From NCBI RefSeq assembly GCF_013374095.1, contig NZ_AP022672.1, forward strand, positions 1,301,501 through 1,365,500: DNA of 64,000 bases, written 5' to 3'. Made by a program: the position numbers and the translations under genes. The first letter of the stretch is position 1; every line of letters starts with the position of its first letter. Below the pieces are notes generated by a model. The model was not told the DNA's origin, did no database searches, and saw only the letters and a program-made list of their open reading frames with translations. The DNA comes from Sphingomonas sp. HMP6 (GTDB taxonomy: Bacteria; Pseudomonadota; Alphaproteobacteria; Sphingomonadales; Sphingomonadaceae). Positions 42,246 to 52,152 of the stretch are shown piece by piece.

Positions 42246-45200
42246 CTACTTCCCGAACCCGAACACGTCCTGATGGAAGCGCCCGTCCTCGATCATCGCA
42301 TTCAGCCAGTCGGAGCCCTGCGCATGTTCATCCCCCACTTGCTGCATCTGGATGCGGATCAGCGTGTCGCGCACCGCAGGCGCCATGAACTTGCCGTCGC
42401 CGCACAGGAAGATGTGCGCGCCCGCTTGAATCGCCGCCCAGATACGCTCCTGTTCGGCCCAGAGCGCGTCCTGGACGAACTTCCACGGGTGGCTCGGGAC
42501 CGCAGAGAAGGCGAGGTACGGATCGACGATCCCCGCCGCCGCCCAAGCCTCGACCTCGTCACGGCAGAACCAGTCGTGATCGGGATGGCGGCAGCCAAAG
42601 AACAGCAGGCTCTTCGCCACCGCCTCCCCCGCCGCCGCTTGCGCGGCGCGCTCGGCGAGGAAGCCGCGTAGCGGGGCGAAGCCAGTGCCGGGGCCGATCA
42701 GGATCATCGGCGCGTACGGATCGGCGGGCGGCGCGAAGGGCGGGTTGGGGCGGCGGATATAGCCGAACACCTGATCGCCCGGCGCAACAGTCTGCATGTA
42801 TCCGCTAGCGAAACCGCGATGCTCGCCCAGCCCCGACCAGGCGGGTGCTGCCATCGTGCCGACGATAAGGTCGGCGATGTGCGGGTTGTTCAACGGGCTG
42901 GACGCGATCGAGTAGAAGCGCGGGGCGATCGCGGGGGAGAGTTTTACCAGATTGTCGAGCGACAGTTCGGCGGCGGGATACTGTTCGAGCAGATCAAGCA
43001 AGCACAGGCGCTTGCCCGCCACCGCGGCGTCATAATCCGCCTCCAGCGCGGCCAGCTTGGCCTTGGTATTGGGGCAGCGCGTTTGCTCGGCCACGACGGC
43101 CAGCGCGCGCCTTGGCAACGTATCCGACAGTTCGACGAAATCGGTCAGCAACTGCCGCGCCGTCACCGTCTGACCCAGCGGCAGATGGTGGAAGCGACCG
43201 CCCTGCCCGTCGAGCCGCAATTGCGTCGCACCCGCCACGCCCAACCGCGCCATCGCGCGCGTCACCAGCTCGGGCCGGTTATGCGCATAGATCGCGATAT
43301 GGTCGCCGGTGTGATAGCGCTGCCCCTCGGGCAAGCGAATGCGGATGAAGCGGGTCGAGGGGCGCGGCGGCTCGAGCGCGAAATCCCACAGGCCGTCGGC
43401 GGGCCGCACCATCTCGTCATTCGCAACGATTTCGAGTTGCTGCGCATGTTCGGGCAGAACGCGCGAGCGGGTTTCCGCGGTGTCGACCACCTGTAATGAC
43501 AGCGTGGATTTGGCGACGCTCGGCTCGGCGACGTTGCCCAGCGCCTTCCACAAATCGCGCACGAACTGCGCCACCGCCCCGTCGAAATCGCCCAAGCCAT
43601 CAGCCTCCGCACGCGGGAGCAGGCGGTCGGCCCCGGTCGCCTCCAACGCGGCATCGACGCGCTTGGGGAAATGCTGGTAATTCGGCCATTGCGAATTGCC
43701 GATGCCGAGCACCGCGAACTTCGCGCCGACCCAATCGGCATCCTTGAACGTATCGGCATCCATCGCGCGTTCGAGTTCGATCGCGGTATCGGGGGCGCGG
43801 CCATTATAGGTCGCGGTGACGACGACGATTACCTTGTCCTCAGGCAAATGCCCTTGCAGCAAGGCTTCGTCCATCGATCGCACGGCAGTTTCGAACCCAT
43901 CGAGATTGGCGCGCTCGGCGATTTCCTCGGCAATGTCGCGCGCGGTGCCAAGGCTTGATCCGTAGAGCACCGAGAAACGCTGCCCGGTGCCCGATATCGC
44001 AGCGACCGGCGCGTCTTCGGGCGTCGCGGCAACCGACCCGAAACTCATCCGCTCATGCTCGCCGCGCAGGCGGATGCGCATCGTGAACTCGTCGGGCTTG
44101 ATCGACAGCGTTTCCTTGATCCGCAGCCGATAGCCATGCGGATCGCTGATCGCGAATTTCTGCAGGATCATGGCGAGCGCCATCTTCGCCTCGACCATCG
44201 CGAATTGCCGCCCGATGCACGCGCGCATGCCGTTGCCGAACGGTTTATAGGCATGCGGGTGCCGCGCCGCCTCGGCATCGGGGAGCCAGCGGTCGATGTC
44301 GAATTCGTCCGGGCTCGGCCACACTTGCGGGTTACGATGAAGACCGGGCGAGAAGACGTTGACTGGGCGATCTTTTCGCATCGTCCACGTGCCGCCGATC
44401 ACCTCATCCTCATACGGTGCCAGGCTGAAAATCGGCGCGGTCGGCCACAGCCGCTGTGCTTCTTTCAGGATGCGTTCGATCACGTCCAACTGTGCGATGT
44501 CGGCATAATCAGGGCGCTTGTCGCCGGGCAGGACGCGATCGACCTCGCCATATGCCTGCGCGAGTACGTGCGGGTGCCGCAGCAACAGATGCTGCGCGAA
44601 GGTGAGCAGCCCCGACGTCGTCTCATGCCCCGCGATCAGGAAGGTCAGCACCTGGTAGCGGATGTTGAGATCGTCGAGCCCCTCCCCCGTCTCGGGATCT
44701 ACTGCCGAGAGCATCAGGTTGAGCAGATCCTTGCCATCGTTCGGATTGGCACGGCGTTCGGCGATGATACCGTCGACCAGCGTGTTCATCTCGGCAATGT
44801 CGGCCTCGAACTGCCGCGCGGATTTCTTGGCGAGGCGCTGCTGGAAGGGCAGACGCGTGATCATGTTGAGCGATTCGCCGAGCGCGCGGGCGAGCGCTTC
44901 GAGGAAGCTGTCCAATTCCTCGCGTTCGAACGAGGCGAAGCGGTGGCCGAACCCGGCGACCGCGATCGAATCGAGCGTGAAGCGCGTCATGTCGTCGGCG
45001 ACGAGCACGTCGGTGCCCGACAGCCGCGACCATTTCGCCACCAACTGGTCCGCCACCTCGAGCATCATCTCGAAATAGCCCTTCATCGCGCGCTGGCTGA
45101 ACGCGGGGAGCAGGATGCGATGCGCCTTGCCCCAATTAGGCTCCTCGCTGAAGGCGGTGAACAACCCGTCGCCGGCGAACTTCCGCACGACGCGCAGGCC

Positions 45201-45464
45201 CGGCCCCGGCATCTTGCGAAAGCGCGTTTCGTCGCACAGTTCGGCAACGAGATTGGGATCGGTCACGAACAGCGCGACGCGGCTACCGAATTTGAGCTTG
45301 AAGATGCCTTGGGGAAAATCACGGCTGACGTGGAGGAGGTGCCCGATCAGCCCGGCGCGCGCGATCTGGTGGAGGTGGCCGACGACGGGCAAGCCCTTCG
45401 GCGCGGGGATCCGACCAGGCGTTCCCGGCTGATCGCCCGGCCGCTCAATCGCCGATGTCGCCAT
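42246..45464 (-). CDS. Self-sufficient cytochrome P450/NADPH-P450 reductase (CYP102 type)
   Basis: 1072 residues, near P450 BM3 length. The AGGAG places the start at MATSAIERPG; a further ATG two codons before is too close. P450 domain: I-helix FLIAGHETTSG (about 276-286), ExxR in KEAQR, and the heme loop KPFGNGMRACIGRQ with Cys416. After about 480, the FMN flavodoxin starts VLYGSSLGTARDIAEEI, then FAD/NADPH parts with PRFYSIASSPL, IGPGTGFAPLRGFL and a C-terminal DVFGFGK. It most likely hydroxylates fatty acids or similar chains with NADPH. No TetR regulator is adjacent. Confidence 0.95.
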   Translation of the reverse strand: MATSAIERPGDQPGTPGRIPAPKGLPVVGHLHQIARAGLIGHLLHVSRDFPQGIFKLKFGSRVALFVTDPNLVAELCDETRFRKMPGPGLRVVRKFAGDGLFTAFSEEPNWGKAHRILLPAFSQRAMKGYFEMMLEVADQLVAKWSRLSGTDVLVADDMTRFTLDSIAVAGFGHRFASFEREELDSFLEALARALGESLNMITRLPFQQRLAKKSARQFEADIAEMNTLVDGIIAERRANPNDGKDLLNLMLSAVDPETGEGLDDLNIRYQVLTFLIAGHETTSGLLTFAQHLLLRHPHVLAQAYGEVDRVLPGDKRPDYADIAQLDVIERILKEAQRLWPTAPIFSLAPYEDEVIGGTWTMRKDRPVNVFSPGLHRNPQVWPSPDEFDIDRWLPDAEAARHPHAYKPFGNGMRACIGRQFAMVEAKMALAMILQKFAISDPHGYRLRIKETLSIKPDEFTMRIRLRGEHERMSFGSVAATPEDAPVAAISGTGQRFSVLYGSSLGTARDIAEEIAERANLDGFETAVRSMDEALLQGHLPEDKVIVVVTATYNGRAPDTAIELERAMDADTFKDADWVGAKFAVLGIGNSQWPNYQHFPKRVDAALEATGADRLLPRAEADGLGDFDGAVAQFVRDLWKALGNVAEPSVAKSTLSLQVVDTAETRSRVLPEHAQQLEIVANDEMVRPADGLWDFALEPPRPSTRFIRIRLPEGQRYHTGDHIAIYAHNRPELVTRAMARLGVAGATQLRLDGQGGRFHHLPLGQTVTARQLLTDFVELSDTLPRRALAVVAEQTRCPNTKAKLAALEADYDAAVAGKRLCLLDLLEQYPAAELSLDNLVKLSPAIAPRFYSIASSPLNNPHIADLIVGTMAAPAWSGLGEHRGFASGYMQTVAPGDQVFGYIRRPNPPFAPPADPYAPMILIGPGTGFAPLRGFLAERAAQAAAGEAVAKSLLFFGCRHPDHDWFCRDEVEAWAAAGIVDPYLAFSAVPSHPWKFVQDALWAEQERIWAAIQAGAHIFLCGDGKFMAPAVRDTLIRIQMQQVGDEHAQGSDWLNAMIEDGRFHQDVFGFGK

Positions 45465-45561
45465 CCTCATCTCCTGTCTTATCTTTTGAAGAACTGACCA
45501 CAGCGGCGCGGCGTGCGCAACCTTAACGCCGCCGCAACCAGCAGCGGTGCAGGGTTGCGCG

Positions 45562-46365
45562 ATGATCGTCGGCCCGACACTTTCGCAACCGCTCCGGCAC
45601 GATGCCGTGGCGATCGCGCTGATCCCACTCGGGCTGATGCTTGGCGGGGCTCTGGCTTGGCCATGGGCGTGCCTGATCGCGCTCCGGGCCGCGATCCGAG
45701 GCGAGCTGTGGCTGATGCTGCTCTGGTACGGCGTGGCGCTGGGGTTCGATCCGCAAGCGCTGCTGATCGGCCCGTTCATCGCGGCACTGGCGATCCAGCA
45801 CCGCGCCGCGCCACTGTGGGTGGCGCTGTCTGGCCTGGCCGCCGCCGCAATCCTGCTGGCGCGCGGGTCGATTGGCGACCTGTCGATGCCCCCCTTCCTG
45901 CTCGACCTCCCGCTATCGCGTGGTGCACCGAACCTTTGGGTGCTGCTGCAGGCGGCGCCGGGGGTCGGCGACCTGCCGCTGAACGGCCTCGCGATCGTCG
46001 CGACCGTCGGAACCGCCGGGGCCTATACCGCCTGGTTTTCGGCACGGCGGCTGTATTCGCAGCAGAGGGCGGATGCCATCTTGCTGTGCGCACTCGTCAT
46101 GACGGTGGTTATCCCGGCGACCGACGCGATGGTGCTGATGATCGCCGCAATCGTCGCCGGCACGCTGGCGATCGCGGAGCGCGGCGACCCGCCCCGCTGG
46201 CGCGTTGCAGGGCTCGTCCTGGCAGCAAGTGCACTTGCCTTGCTCCCCGAACGCGGCGCGATGCCGCTCGCCACGGTCGCGCTGCTGACCGCGACGCTGC
46301 TACAAGCGCGCGCGGTGCTCAAGCCCGCCGCAAACGACAATCCGCTGATGCCGCGCACGGCCTGA
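45562..46365 (+). CDS. Small polytopic membrane protein, possible GT-C remnant
   Basis: 267 residues, about seven hydrophobic segments. WPWACLIALRAAIRGELWLM and VALGFDPQALLIGPFIAALA resemble the later helices of GT-C (Gpi18/GT87-like) mannosyltransferases; SRGAPNLWVLLQAAPG recalls their NAPNxW phrase. Such enzymes are usually about 400 residues or more and have an N-terminal DDx motif, which is missing here. Function unknown. A GTG five codons upstream could also be the start. Confidence 0.55.
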   Translation: MIVGPTLSQPLRHDAVAIALIPLGLMLGGALAWPWACLIALRAAIRGELWLMLLWYGVALGFDPQALLIGPFIAALAIQHRAAPLWVALSGLAAAAILLARGSIGDLSMPPFLLDLPLSRGAPNLWVLLQAAPGVGDLPLNGLAIVATVGTAGAYTAWFSARRLYSQQRADAILLCALVMTVVIPATDAMVLMIAAIVAGTLAIAERGDPPRWRVAGLVLAASALALLPERGAMPLATVALLTATLLQARAVLKPAANDNPLMPRTA

Positions 46366-46438
46366 CGAAACGCGCTGCAGCGCTTCGGCGCGATATGCTA
46401 CCGAAGAGACCGAATCGGGAATGCGGGGAGCGGTCACT

Positions 46439-46906
46439 ATGGCGATGTTCAACAGCGCACGCGGCGGCCGCGAGGCGGGTGCGGCAGCAGCAGCATCAAC
46501 GGGCGGCAAGCGTGGCATGTTCTCGGTCATCGGGCCGGACGTGGTGATTACCGGAAACCTCTCCGCGACTGCCGACCTCCACATCGACGGCTGTGTCGAA
46601 GGGGACGTGCATTGCGGTAATCTCGTCCAGGGCAGCGAAAGCCGTATCCATGGCGCCGTCCACGCCGAGACGGCGCGGATCGCCGGGTCGATCGAGGGAT
46701 CGGTGTCGGTGCGTCAACTCACCGTCGAGCGCGCCGCACGGATCACTGGCGACGTCGAGTATGAATCGATCTCGATCGAAACCGGTGCGGCGGTCGATGG
46801 CTGTTTGAAGCATGTCAGCGGCGATGCCGTTGCGCGACGCTCTACCCCGATCGCCTTGCCGCGCAGCGACGATGCAGTGCAAATCGCGGACAGCGCAGCC
46901 GCCTGA
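46439..46906 (+). CDS. Bactofilin
   Basis: 155 residues. The centre (about 28-125) is the bactofilin beta-helix: FSVIGPDVVITGNLSATADL, HIDGCVEGDVHCGNLV, IHGAVHAETARIAGSI and DVEYESISIETGAAVDG. Both ends are disordered and Ala-rich or polar. The subunits form filaments at the inner face of the membrane and organise cell-shape enzymes. GGGGAG upstream decides for the ATG at MAMFNSARGG. Confidence 0.9.
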   Translation: MAMFNSARGGREAGAAAAASTGGKRGMFSVIGPDVVITGNLSATADLHIDGCVEGDVHCGNLVQGSESRIHGAVHAETARIAGSIEGSVSVRQLTVERAARITGDVEYESISIETGAAVDGCLKHVSGDAVARRSTPIALPRSDDAVQIADSAAA

Positions 46907-46918
46907 ATCGCGGTCGTT

Positions 46919-48205
46919 TTATTCGACCCGCACGCCACCCTTGATCACCGCGGCGGGGTGTTCCAGCACGCGCACGTCGGCCAGCGGATCTCCGTCCACC
47001 GCAACGATATCGCCATAGCGCCCGACGGCAATGGCACCGACATCGCTGGTCTTGCCCAGCGCCACCGCAGCATCGGACGTCGCCGCGCGGATCGCGCCGA
47101 GCGGGGTCATGCCCCATTCGACCATCTTGGCGAATTGCTTGCCATTGTCGCCGTGCGGATAGACCCCGGCGTCGGTGCCGTACAGCATCCGCACCCCACC
47201 CTTCACCGCGCGCTGAAAGGTCTGGCGCTGCTTGAGGCCGATTTCCTTTTCCTTGTCGAGGCTCTCCTGCTCAGTACCGTTGGCGGTGCCGGTCGCCAGG
47301 ATATAATCGTCGTTATAGATATCCATGTCGAACCACGTGCCGCGCTGCGCCGCGAGCTTGATCGTCTCGTCCGACGCGAGGCTGGCATGTTCGATCGTGT
47401 CGATCCCGGCGAGGATCGCGGTGCGAATGCCCTCATCGCCATGCGCGTGCGCCGCCACTTTCATGTGCAGCATATGCGCTTCGTCGGCGATCGCCTTCAT
47501 TTCCCCGAGGCTGAGCTGCTGCCCGCCGACGCTGTCCCCGAGCGAGAAGACGCCGCCGGTTGCGCAGATCTTGATGACCTGCGCGCCATATTTGTGGAGC
47601 CAGCGAACGCGGGTGCGCGCCTCGTCGGGCGAATTGACGGTCGATGGCGTGGCGCGATCGAGGCTCGGCGGCAGCTTGTTGTCGTCGCAATGCCCGCCGG
47701 TCGCGCCGATCGCGTAAGTCGCGGTCGTGATCCGCGGCCCGACCACCCAGCCGCCGTCGATCGCCTGACGCAAGCCGACATCCTGAAAATCGGCCGCGCC
47801 GACATTGCGCACCGAAGTGAAGCCCGCCTTAAGCGTTTTTGCAGCATTGGCCACGCCGACCGCGCTCCAGAAGCTGTCGGTATATTGCAAGTCGCGATAG
47901 CCGCCGATCTCGGCCAGGCTGGTCAAGTGAACATGCATGTCGATCAAGCCGGGCAGGATCGTCTTGCCGGAAAGGTCGATATGCTTGACCTTGTCGCTCC
48001 ACCGCACGGTGCGCGCGTCGGCCACGCTGGTGATGCGGCCGTCGGTGATAAAGACGGCAGGGTGGTCGACGGTTTTGCCAGTTAGCACGTCGACCATCCT
48101 GTCCGCCGTCACCACAACCATCTGCGGCGCGGCGGGCTCGGCCAATGCGGGTGCAGCAATCGCGACCGCCACTGCGGCCCCCAACGTCTTCAACATGCGA
48201 TCCAT
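46919..48205 (-). CDS. Secreted amidohydrolase, imidazolonepropionase-like (dipeptidase/prolidase type)
   Basis: 428 residues, signal peptide ending APALAEP. Metal centre: ILPGLIDMHVHLTSL (HxH), carboxylated-Lys region AQVIKICATGG, KVAAHAHGDEGI and IEHASLAS for the next histidines, and LYGTDAGVYPHGDN with the catalytic Asp. Pattern and size match periplasmic dipeptidases and ochratoxinase-like enzymes of the Caulobacter/Xanthomonas groups. It probably cleaves dipeptides ending in Pro or aromatic residues. 25 bp after lpd, so likely the end of that transcript. Confidence 0.85.
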   Translation of the reverse strand: MDRMLKTLGAAVAVAIAAPALAEPAAPQMVVVTADRMVDVLTGKTVDHPAVFITDGRITSVADARTVRWSDKVKHIDLSGKTILPGLIDMHVHLTSLAEIGGYRDLQYTDSFWSAVGVANAAKTLKAGFTSVRNVGAADFQDVGLRQAIDGGWVVGPRITTATYAIGATGGHCDDNKLPPSLDRATPSTVNSPDEARTRVRWLHKYGAQVIKICATGGVFSLGDSVGGQQLSLGEMKAIADEAHMLHMKVAAHAHGDEGIRTAILAGIDTIEHASLASDETIKLAAQRGTWFDMDIYNDDYILATGTANGTEQESLDKEKEIGLKQRQTFQRAVKGGVRMLYGTDAGVYPHGDNGKQFAKMVEWGMTPLGAIRAATSDAAVALGKTSDVGAIAVGRYGDIVAVDGDPLADVRVLEHPAAVIKGGVRVE

Positions 48206-48230
48206 TCCCCGTGCCTGGCCGTGTGGCCGA

Positions 48231-49625
48231 TCAAATATGAATCGCGCGGCCGTACGCGCCGAGCACGCTTTCGTGCATCATTTCGCTGAGCGTCGGATGC
48301 GCGAAGACGGTTTCCATCAGCTCGACCTCGGTCGTCTCCAGCTGGCGCGCGATGACATAGCCCTGGATCAGCTCGGTCACTTCCGCGCCGACCATGTGCG
48401 CGCCGAGCAATTCACCGGTCTTGGCGTCGAACACCGTCTTCACGAAGCCCTCGGCCTCGCCCAGCGCAATCGCTTTGCCATTGCCGATGAACGGGAATTT
48501 GCCGACCTTGAGCTCGTATCCGGCTTCCTTGGCCTTTGCCTCGGTCATGCCGACGCTCGCGACTTGCGGGCGCGAATAGGTGCAGCCGGGGATATTCCCC
48601 TTGTCCATCGCGTGGGGGTGGCCGCCAGCCATCTTCTCGACCGCGATGATGCCCTCGTGGCTCGCTTTGTGTGCCAGCCACGGTGCGCCGGTGACATCGC
48701 CGATCGCCCAGATACCCGGAACGTTGGTCGCGCCATAGCCGTCGGTCTTGATGTGGCCGCGATCGGTTTCGATGCCGAGCGCCTCCAGCCCGATATTCTC
48801 GGTATTGGGGACGATGCCAATCGCGACAATGGCGTGGCTGAACCCTTCGGACGTAACCGTGCCGTCCTTACCCTTGATCTTGGCGGTCACGCCCTTCGCA
48901 CTTGGGTCGAGCGCTTCCAGCCCGGTCGCGGTGCGCAGCTTGATACCCTGCTTGGTCAGCGCCTTGTCCATGAACGCGCTGACCTCTTCATCTTCCACCG
49001 GAAGGATGCGCGGGAGCATTTCCACAATGGTAACATCCGCGCCCATATCGTTGTAGAAGCTCGCGAATTCGACGCCGATCGCACCCGACCCGATGACCAG
49101 CAGCTTAGTCGGCATTTCGGTCGGCACCATCGCGTGGCGATAGGTCCAGATCCGCGCGCCATCGGCCTTGGCAAAGGGCAAGTCGCGGGCGCGAGCGCCG
49201 GTGGCGATGATGATGTTCTTGGCTTCGAGGTCGGTCGTCTTGTCGCCTTGCTTGACGGTCACCTTGCCTGCAGCGGTGATCGTGCCGACACCCTCGAACA
49301 CGGTCACCTTGTTCTTCTTCATCAGGCCTTTCACGCCCATGTTGAGCTGGCCCGCGACCTTGCGGCTGCGCTCGACCACCTTGGTCAGATCGAACCCGAC
49401 ATTGTCGGCGCTTAGGCCGTAATCGGCGGCGTGCTGCATGTAATGATAGATTTCCGACGAGCGCAGCAGCGCCTTGGTCGGGATGCAGCCCCAGTTGAGG
49501 CAAATGCCGCCCAAGCGCTCACGCTCGATGATCGCGGTCTTGAGCCCGAGCTGCGCCGCGCGGATCGCCGCGACATAGCCGCCGGGGCCCGAACCGAGGA
49601 TGACGAGGTCGAAAGTGTCGGCCAC
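48231..49625 (-). CDS. lpd: Dihydrolipoyl dehydrogenase (E3)
   Basis: 464 residues. FAD motif LVILGSGPGGYVAAIRAAQL; redox disulfide GGICLNWGCIPTK (Cys42, Cys47); second nucleotide site LVIGSGAIGVEFASF; interface active site HAHPTLSE. It reoxidises lipoamide for the pyruvate dehydrogenase and related complexes. It is in one strand group with the E2 gene, although thioesterase and a small membrane gene lie between. Confidence 0.95.
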   Translation of the reverse strand: MADTFDLVILGSGPGGYVAAIRAAQLGLKTAIIERERLGGICLNWGCIPTKALLRSSEIYHYMQHAADYGLSADNVGFDLTKVVERSRKVAGQLNMGVKGLMKKNKVTVFEGVGTITAAGKVTVKQGDKTTDLEAKNIIIATGARARDLPFAKADGARIWTYRHAMVPTEMPTKLLVIGSGAIGVEFASFYNDMGADVTIVEMLPRILPVEDEEVSAFMDKALTKQGIKLRTATGLEALDPSAKGVTAKIKGKDGTVTSEGFSHAIVAIGIVPNTENIGLEALGIETDRGHIKTDGYGATNVPGIWAIGDVTGAPWLAHKASHEGIIAVEKMAGGHPHAMDKGNIPGCTYSRPQVASVGMTEAKAKEAGYELKVGKFPFIGNGKAIALGEAEGFVKTVFDAKTGELLGAHMVGAEVTELIQGYVIARQLETTEVELMETVFAHPTLSEMMHESVLGAYGRAIHI

Positions 49626-49653
49626 TGGGGAGTTCCTTCTATACTAGCTCTTG

Positions 49654-50037
49654 CTAGATCAGCTTTTGGAGGGGCCGCGGTCGATCATCCGCGCCCATCG
49701 AAACCAACGTAAAGCGCCCGTTCGCGGCGAGTGCGCTGCCTTCGCCATGCCGGTCGCGCCGCCACACCGCCACCGCCACCGTCATCGAGGTGCGCCCGGT
49801 GCCGATGATCTCGGCGTAGAACGACACTTCCTCGCCGATGCTCACCGGTGCGGTGAAGCTGAAGCTGTCCGCCGCGACGACAGGCGCAGGCCCGCCGCAG
49901 TGCCGCGAGGCAACCGATCCGGCGGCGAGCGCCATCTGGCCCATCAGCCAGCCGACGAAGATCTTGCCGTACGGGTTCGCGTCGCAAGCCATTGCGGTCG
50001 CACGGATCGCGGGGACGGCGTCGGGCAGATCAACCAT
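49654..50037 (-). CDS. Hotdog-fold acyl-CoA thioesterase (YciA-like)
   Basis: 127 residues; ATAMACDANPYGKIFVGWLM and GQMALAAGSVASRH correspond to the first beta-strand/hotdog helix of YciA-type thioesterases (PxDTNxxGxIFGGWLMxxMD). Here the family's Asp after Met is replaced, reading GQMALA. FSFTAPVSIGEEVSFYAEII completes the domain. It hydrolyses acyl-CoA in the cytosol. Start overlaps the end of the small membrane gene by 8 bp. Confidence 0.8.
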   Translation of the reverse strand: MVDLPDAVPAIRATAMACDANPYGKIFVGWLMGQMALAAGSVASRHCGGPAPVVAADSFSFTAPVSIGEEVSFYAEIIGTGRTSMTVAVAVWRRDRHGEGSALAANGRFTLVSMGADDRPRPLQKLI

Positions 50038-50242
50038 CGGTCGAGCGACGATCCGCCTTGGCCGCGGCGCGCAGCGAGGGGATGCTCATCGCCACCACCA
50101 CTGCCATCACGCCGAACATCACCGACCAGATCGTGTCGCTGGCATGCGGCAGCGACCATACGGCACCATAAGCGATCACCGCCGCGCCGGCGACGCCAAT
50201 CACCAGATGCAGCAGCTCGACCAGAGTGCGCCGCCAGACCAT
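50030..50242 (-). CDS. Small two-helix membrane protein
   Basis: 70 residues: LLHLVIGVAGAAVIAYGAVW and TIWSVMFGVMAVVVAMSIPS are two TM segments; the C-terminus is charged. No family recognised. It begins 1 bp after the E2 stop and overlaps the thioesterase start, so it is clearly translated with these genes. Confidence 0.65.
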   Translation of the reverse strand: MVWRRTLVELLHLVIGVAGAAVIAYGAVWSLPHASDTIWSVMFGVMAVVVAMSIPSLRAAAKADRRSTDG

Positions 50243-50243
50243 C

Positions 50244-51524
50244 TCAGGCCAGCATTGCCAGCGGTGATTCGACCAGCGCCTTGAACGCTTGCATCAATTC
50301 CGCCCCGTCCGCCCCGTCGATCGCGCGGTGATCGAAGCTGCCGGTCGCCGACATCACCGTTGCGATGCCGAGCGCATCGTCGATGATGTAGGGCCGCTTC
50401 TCGCCCGCACCGATCGCCAGGATCATGCCCTGCGGCGGGTTGATGACCGCATCGAACTGCTTGATGCCGTACATGCCCATGTTGCTGAGGCTGGCCGTGC
50501 CGCCCTGATATTCCTGCGGCTGCAACTTGCCCTCGCGGGCGCGCGCGGCGAGATCCTTCATCTCGGTCGCGATGGCCGCGACTCCCTTGGTCTCGGCGCC
50601 CGTGATGATCGGGGTGATGAGGCCGCTCGGCGTCGAGACCGCGACCGAAATGTCGGCGCGGCTGAAGCTGATCAACTGATCGGGCGTGAACATGACGTTG
50701 CACTTCGGCACCTGGATCAGGCTGACCGCGAGCGCCTTGATGATCAGATCGTTGACCGACAGCTTCACGCCGCGCGCTTCGAGGCCCTTGTTGAGCTCGC
50801 CGCGCAGCTTGAGCAGCGCATCGAGCCGGATATCGACCGTCAGATAGATATGCGGGACAGTCTGCTTCGATTCGGTCAGGCGGCGCGCGATCGTCTTGCG
50901 TACGTTGCTGAGCTTGGTCGCCTCATGCGGGATATCGGGGATTGCGGCGGGCTTGGCCGGGGCCGCGGCGGCGGGGGCAGCGCTTTCACTCGGAGCCGCA
51001 GCGACCGGAGCTGCGCCGGCCTTCGCACCATCGAGATCGGCCTTGACGATCCGCCCATTCGGGCCGGAACCGGTCAGCGTGGCGAGATCGATGCTCTGCT
51101 CCGCCGCGATCCGCCGCGCGAGTGGGCTGGCCTTGATGCGTTCGCCTTCCGCCTTTGGAGCGGGCGCCGGAGCGGCAGCGGCGGGCTGTACGGGAGTGGG
51201 AGCAGGTGCGGGAGCCGTCGCTGCTGCGGGCTTCTCCGCTACCGCCGCCTTGGGGGCCGGTGCGGCTTCTCCGGCGCTCTCGCCGTCCATCATAAGCGTC
51301 GCGATCACCGTGCCGACCTTCACATTGTCGGAGCCCTCGGCGACCAAAATCTTGCCGATCACGCCTTCATCGACCGCTTCAAATTCCATCGTCGCTTTGT
51401 CGGTTTCGATCTCGGCCATCAGGTCACCGGATTTGACGGTGTCGCCTTCTTTAACCAGCCATTTAGCCAACGTGCCTTCCTCCATCGTCGGGGAAAGCGC
51501 TGGCATCTTGATCTCGACCGGCAT
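50244..51524 (-). CDS. pdhC: Pyruvate dehydrogenase E2, dihydrolipoamide acetyltransferase
   Basis: 426 residues; AAGGA seven bases upstream supports the ATG at [10 protein letters not shown]. The lipoyl domain has [11 protein letters not shown] with Lys43. A long Ala/Pro linker follows, then the E3-binding domain [33 protein letters not shown]. The catalytic domain ends [19 protein letters not shown] (His and Asp). Sequence fits the alphaproteobacterial PdhC. E1 genes are not in the window. Confidence 0.93.
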   Translation of the reverse strand: MPVEIKMPALSPTMEEGTLAKWLVKEGDTVKSGDLMAEIETDKATMEFEAVDEGVIGKILVAEGSDNVKVGTVIATLMMDGESAGEAAPAPKAAVAEKPAAATAPAPAPTPVQPAAAAPAPAPKAEGERIKASPLARRIAAEQSIDLATLTGSGPNGRIVKADLDGAKAGAAPVAAAPSESAAPAAAAPAKPAAIPDIPHEATKLSNVRKTIARRLTESKQTVPHIYLTVDIRLDALLKLRGELNKGLEARGVKLSVNDLIIKALAVSLIQVPKCNVMFTPDQLISFSRADISVAVSTPSGLITPIITGAETKGVAAIATEMKDLAARAREGKLQPQEYQGGTASLSNMGMYGIKQFDAVINPPQGMILAIGAGEKRPYIIDDALGIATVMSATGSFDHRAIDGADGAELMQAFKALVESPLAMLA

Positions 51525-51656
51525 CAACACGTCCTTATCTGACCGAATCCGTAGCGCCGTCTCTCGCCCTCAAGGTGCCAGCGGTCAAGACCGTCCCTTG
51601 CGCACGGGCCCGCTTGGCCTCACGATGCGGTGAAAATCTCCATGGAGGGGAGAACC

Positions 51657-52112
51657 ATGCGCATCTATCTGGTGGTCGTCGACGAGACGCCCGAAAGCGG
51701 CATCGCCTTGCGCTTCGCCGCACGCCGCGCGGTGAAGACTGGCGGCGGCGTGGAAATCCTCGCGCTCATGCCGCCGACCGAATTCACCCCCTTCGGCGGC
51801 ATACAGGCGACGATCGAGGAAGAGGCGCGGCTCCATGCCGAGGGGCTGGTGACGGGTGCGGCGGGTACGCTGGTTGCGGAATCGGGGCTGAAGCCGACGA
51901 TCACCGTGAAACAGGGCGAAGGCCCCAAGGTGATCCGCGACATGATCGCCGCCAACCCCGACATTGCCGCTCTCGTGCTGGCGGCAGCGGCGAGCGGCGC
52001 GCCGGGGCCTTTGGTCACGCACTTTGCGGGGACCGATGCGGGGTGTTTGCCGATCCCGCTGATGATCGTGCCGGGGTCGCTGGATCGCGAGGCGATTGAT
52101 CGGTTGAGTTGA
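51657..52112 (+). CDS. Universal stress protein-like
   Basis: 151 residues. RIYLVVVDETPESGIALRFA and the Ala-rich helix after it, EILALMPPTE, and GPKVIRDMIAANPDIAALVL follow the UspA pattern. The final IPLMIVPGSL is the usual last strand. The GxxG ATP loop is not clearly present, so it may be a non-ATP-binding Usp. GGAGGGGAG precedes the ATG. Divergent from pdhC. Confidence 0.8.
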   Translation: MRIYLVVVDETPESGIALRFAARRAVKTGGGVEILALMPPTEFTPFGGIQATIEEEARLHAEGLVTGAAGTLVAESGLKPTITVKQGEGPKVIRDMIAANPDIAALVLAAAASGAPGPLVTHFAGTDAGCLPIPLMIVPGSLDREAIDRLS

Positions 52113-52152
52113 GGGGGGGCATCAGCCAAGCGCGGCCTTTCGGACGATTAGG

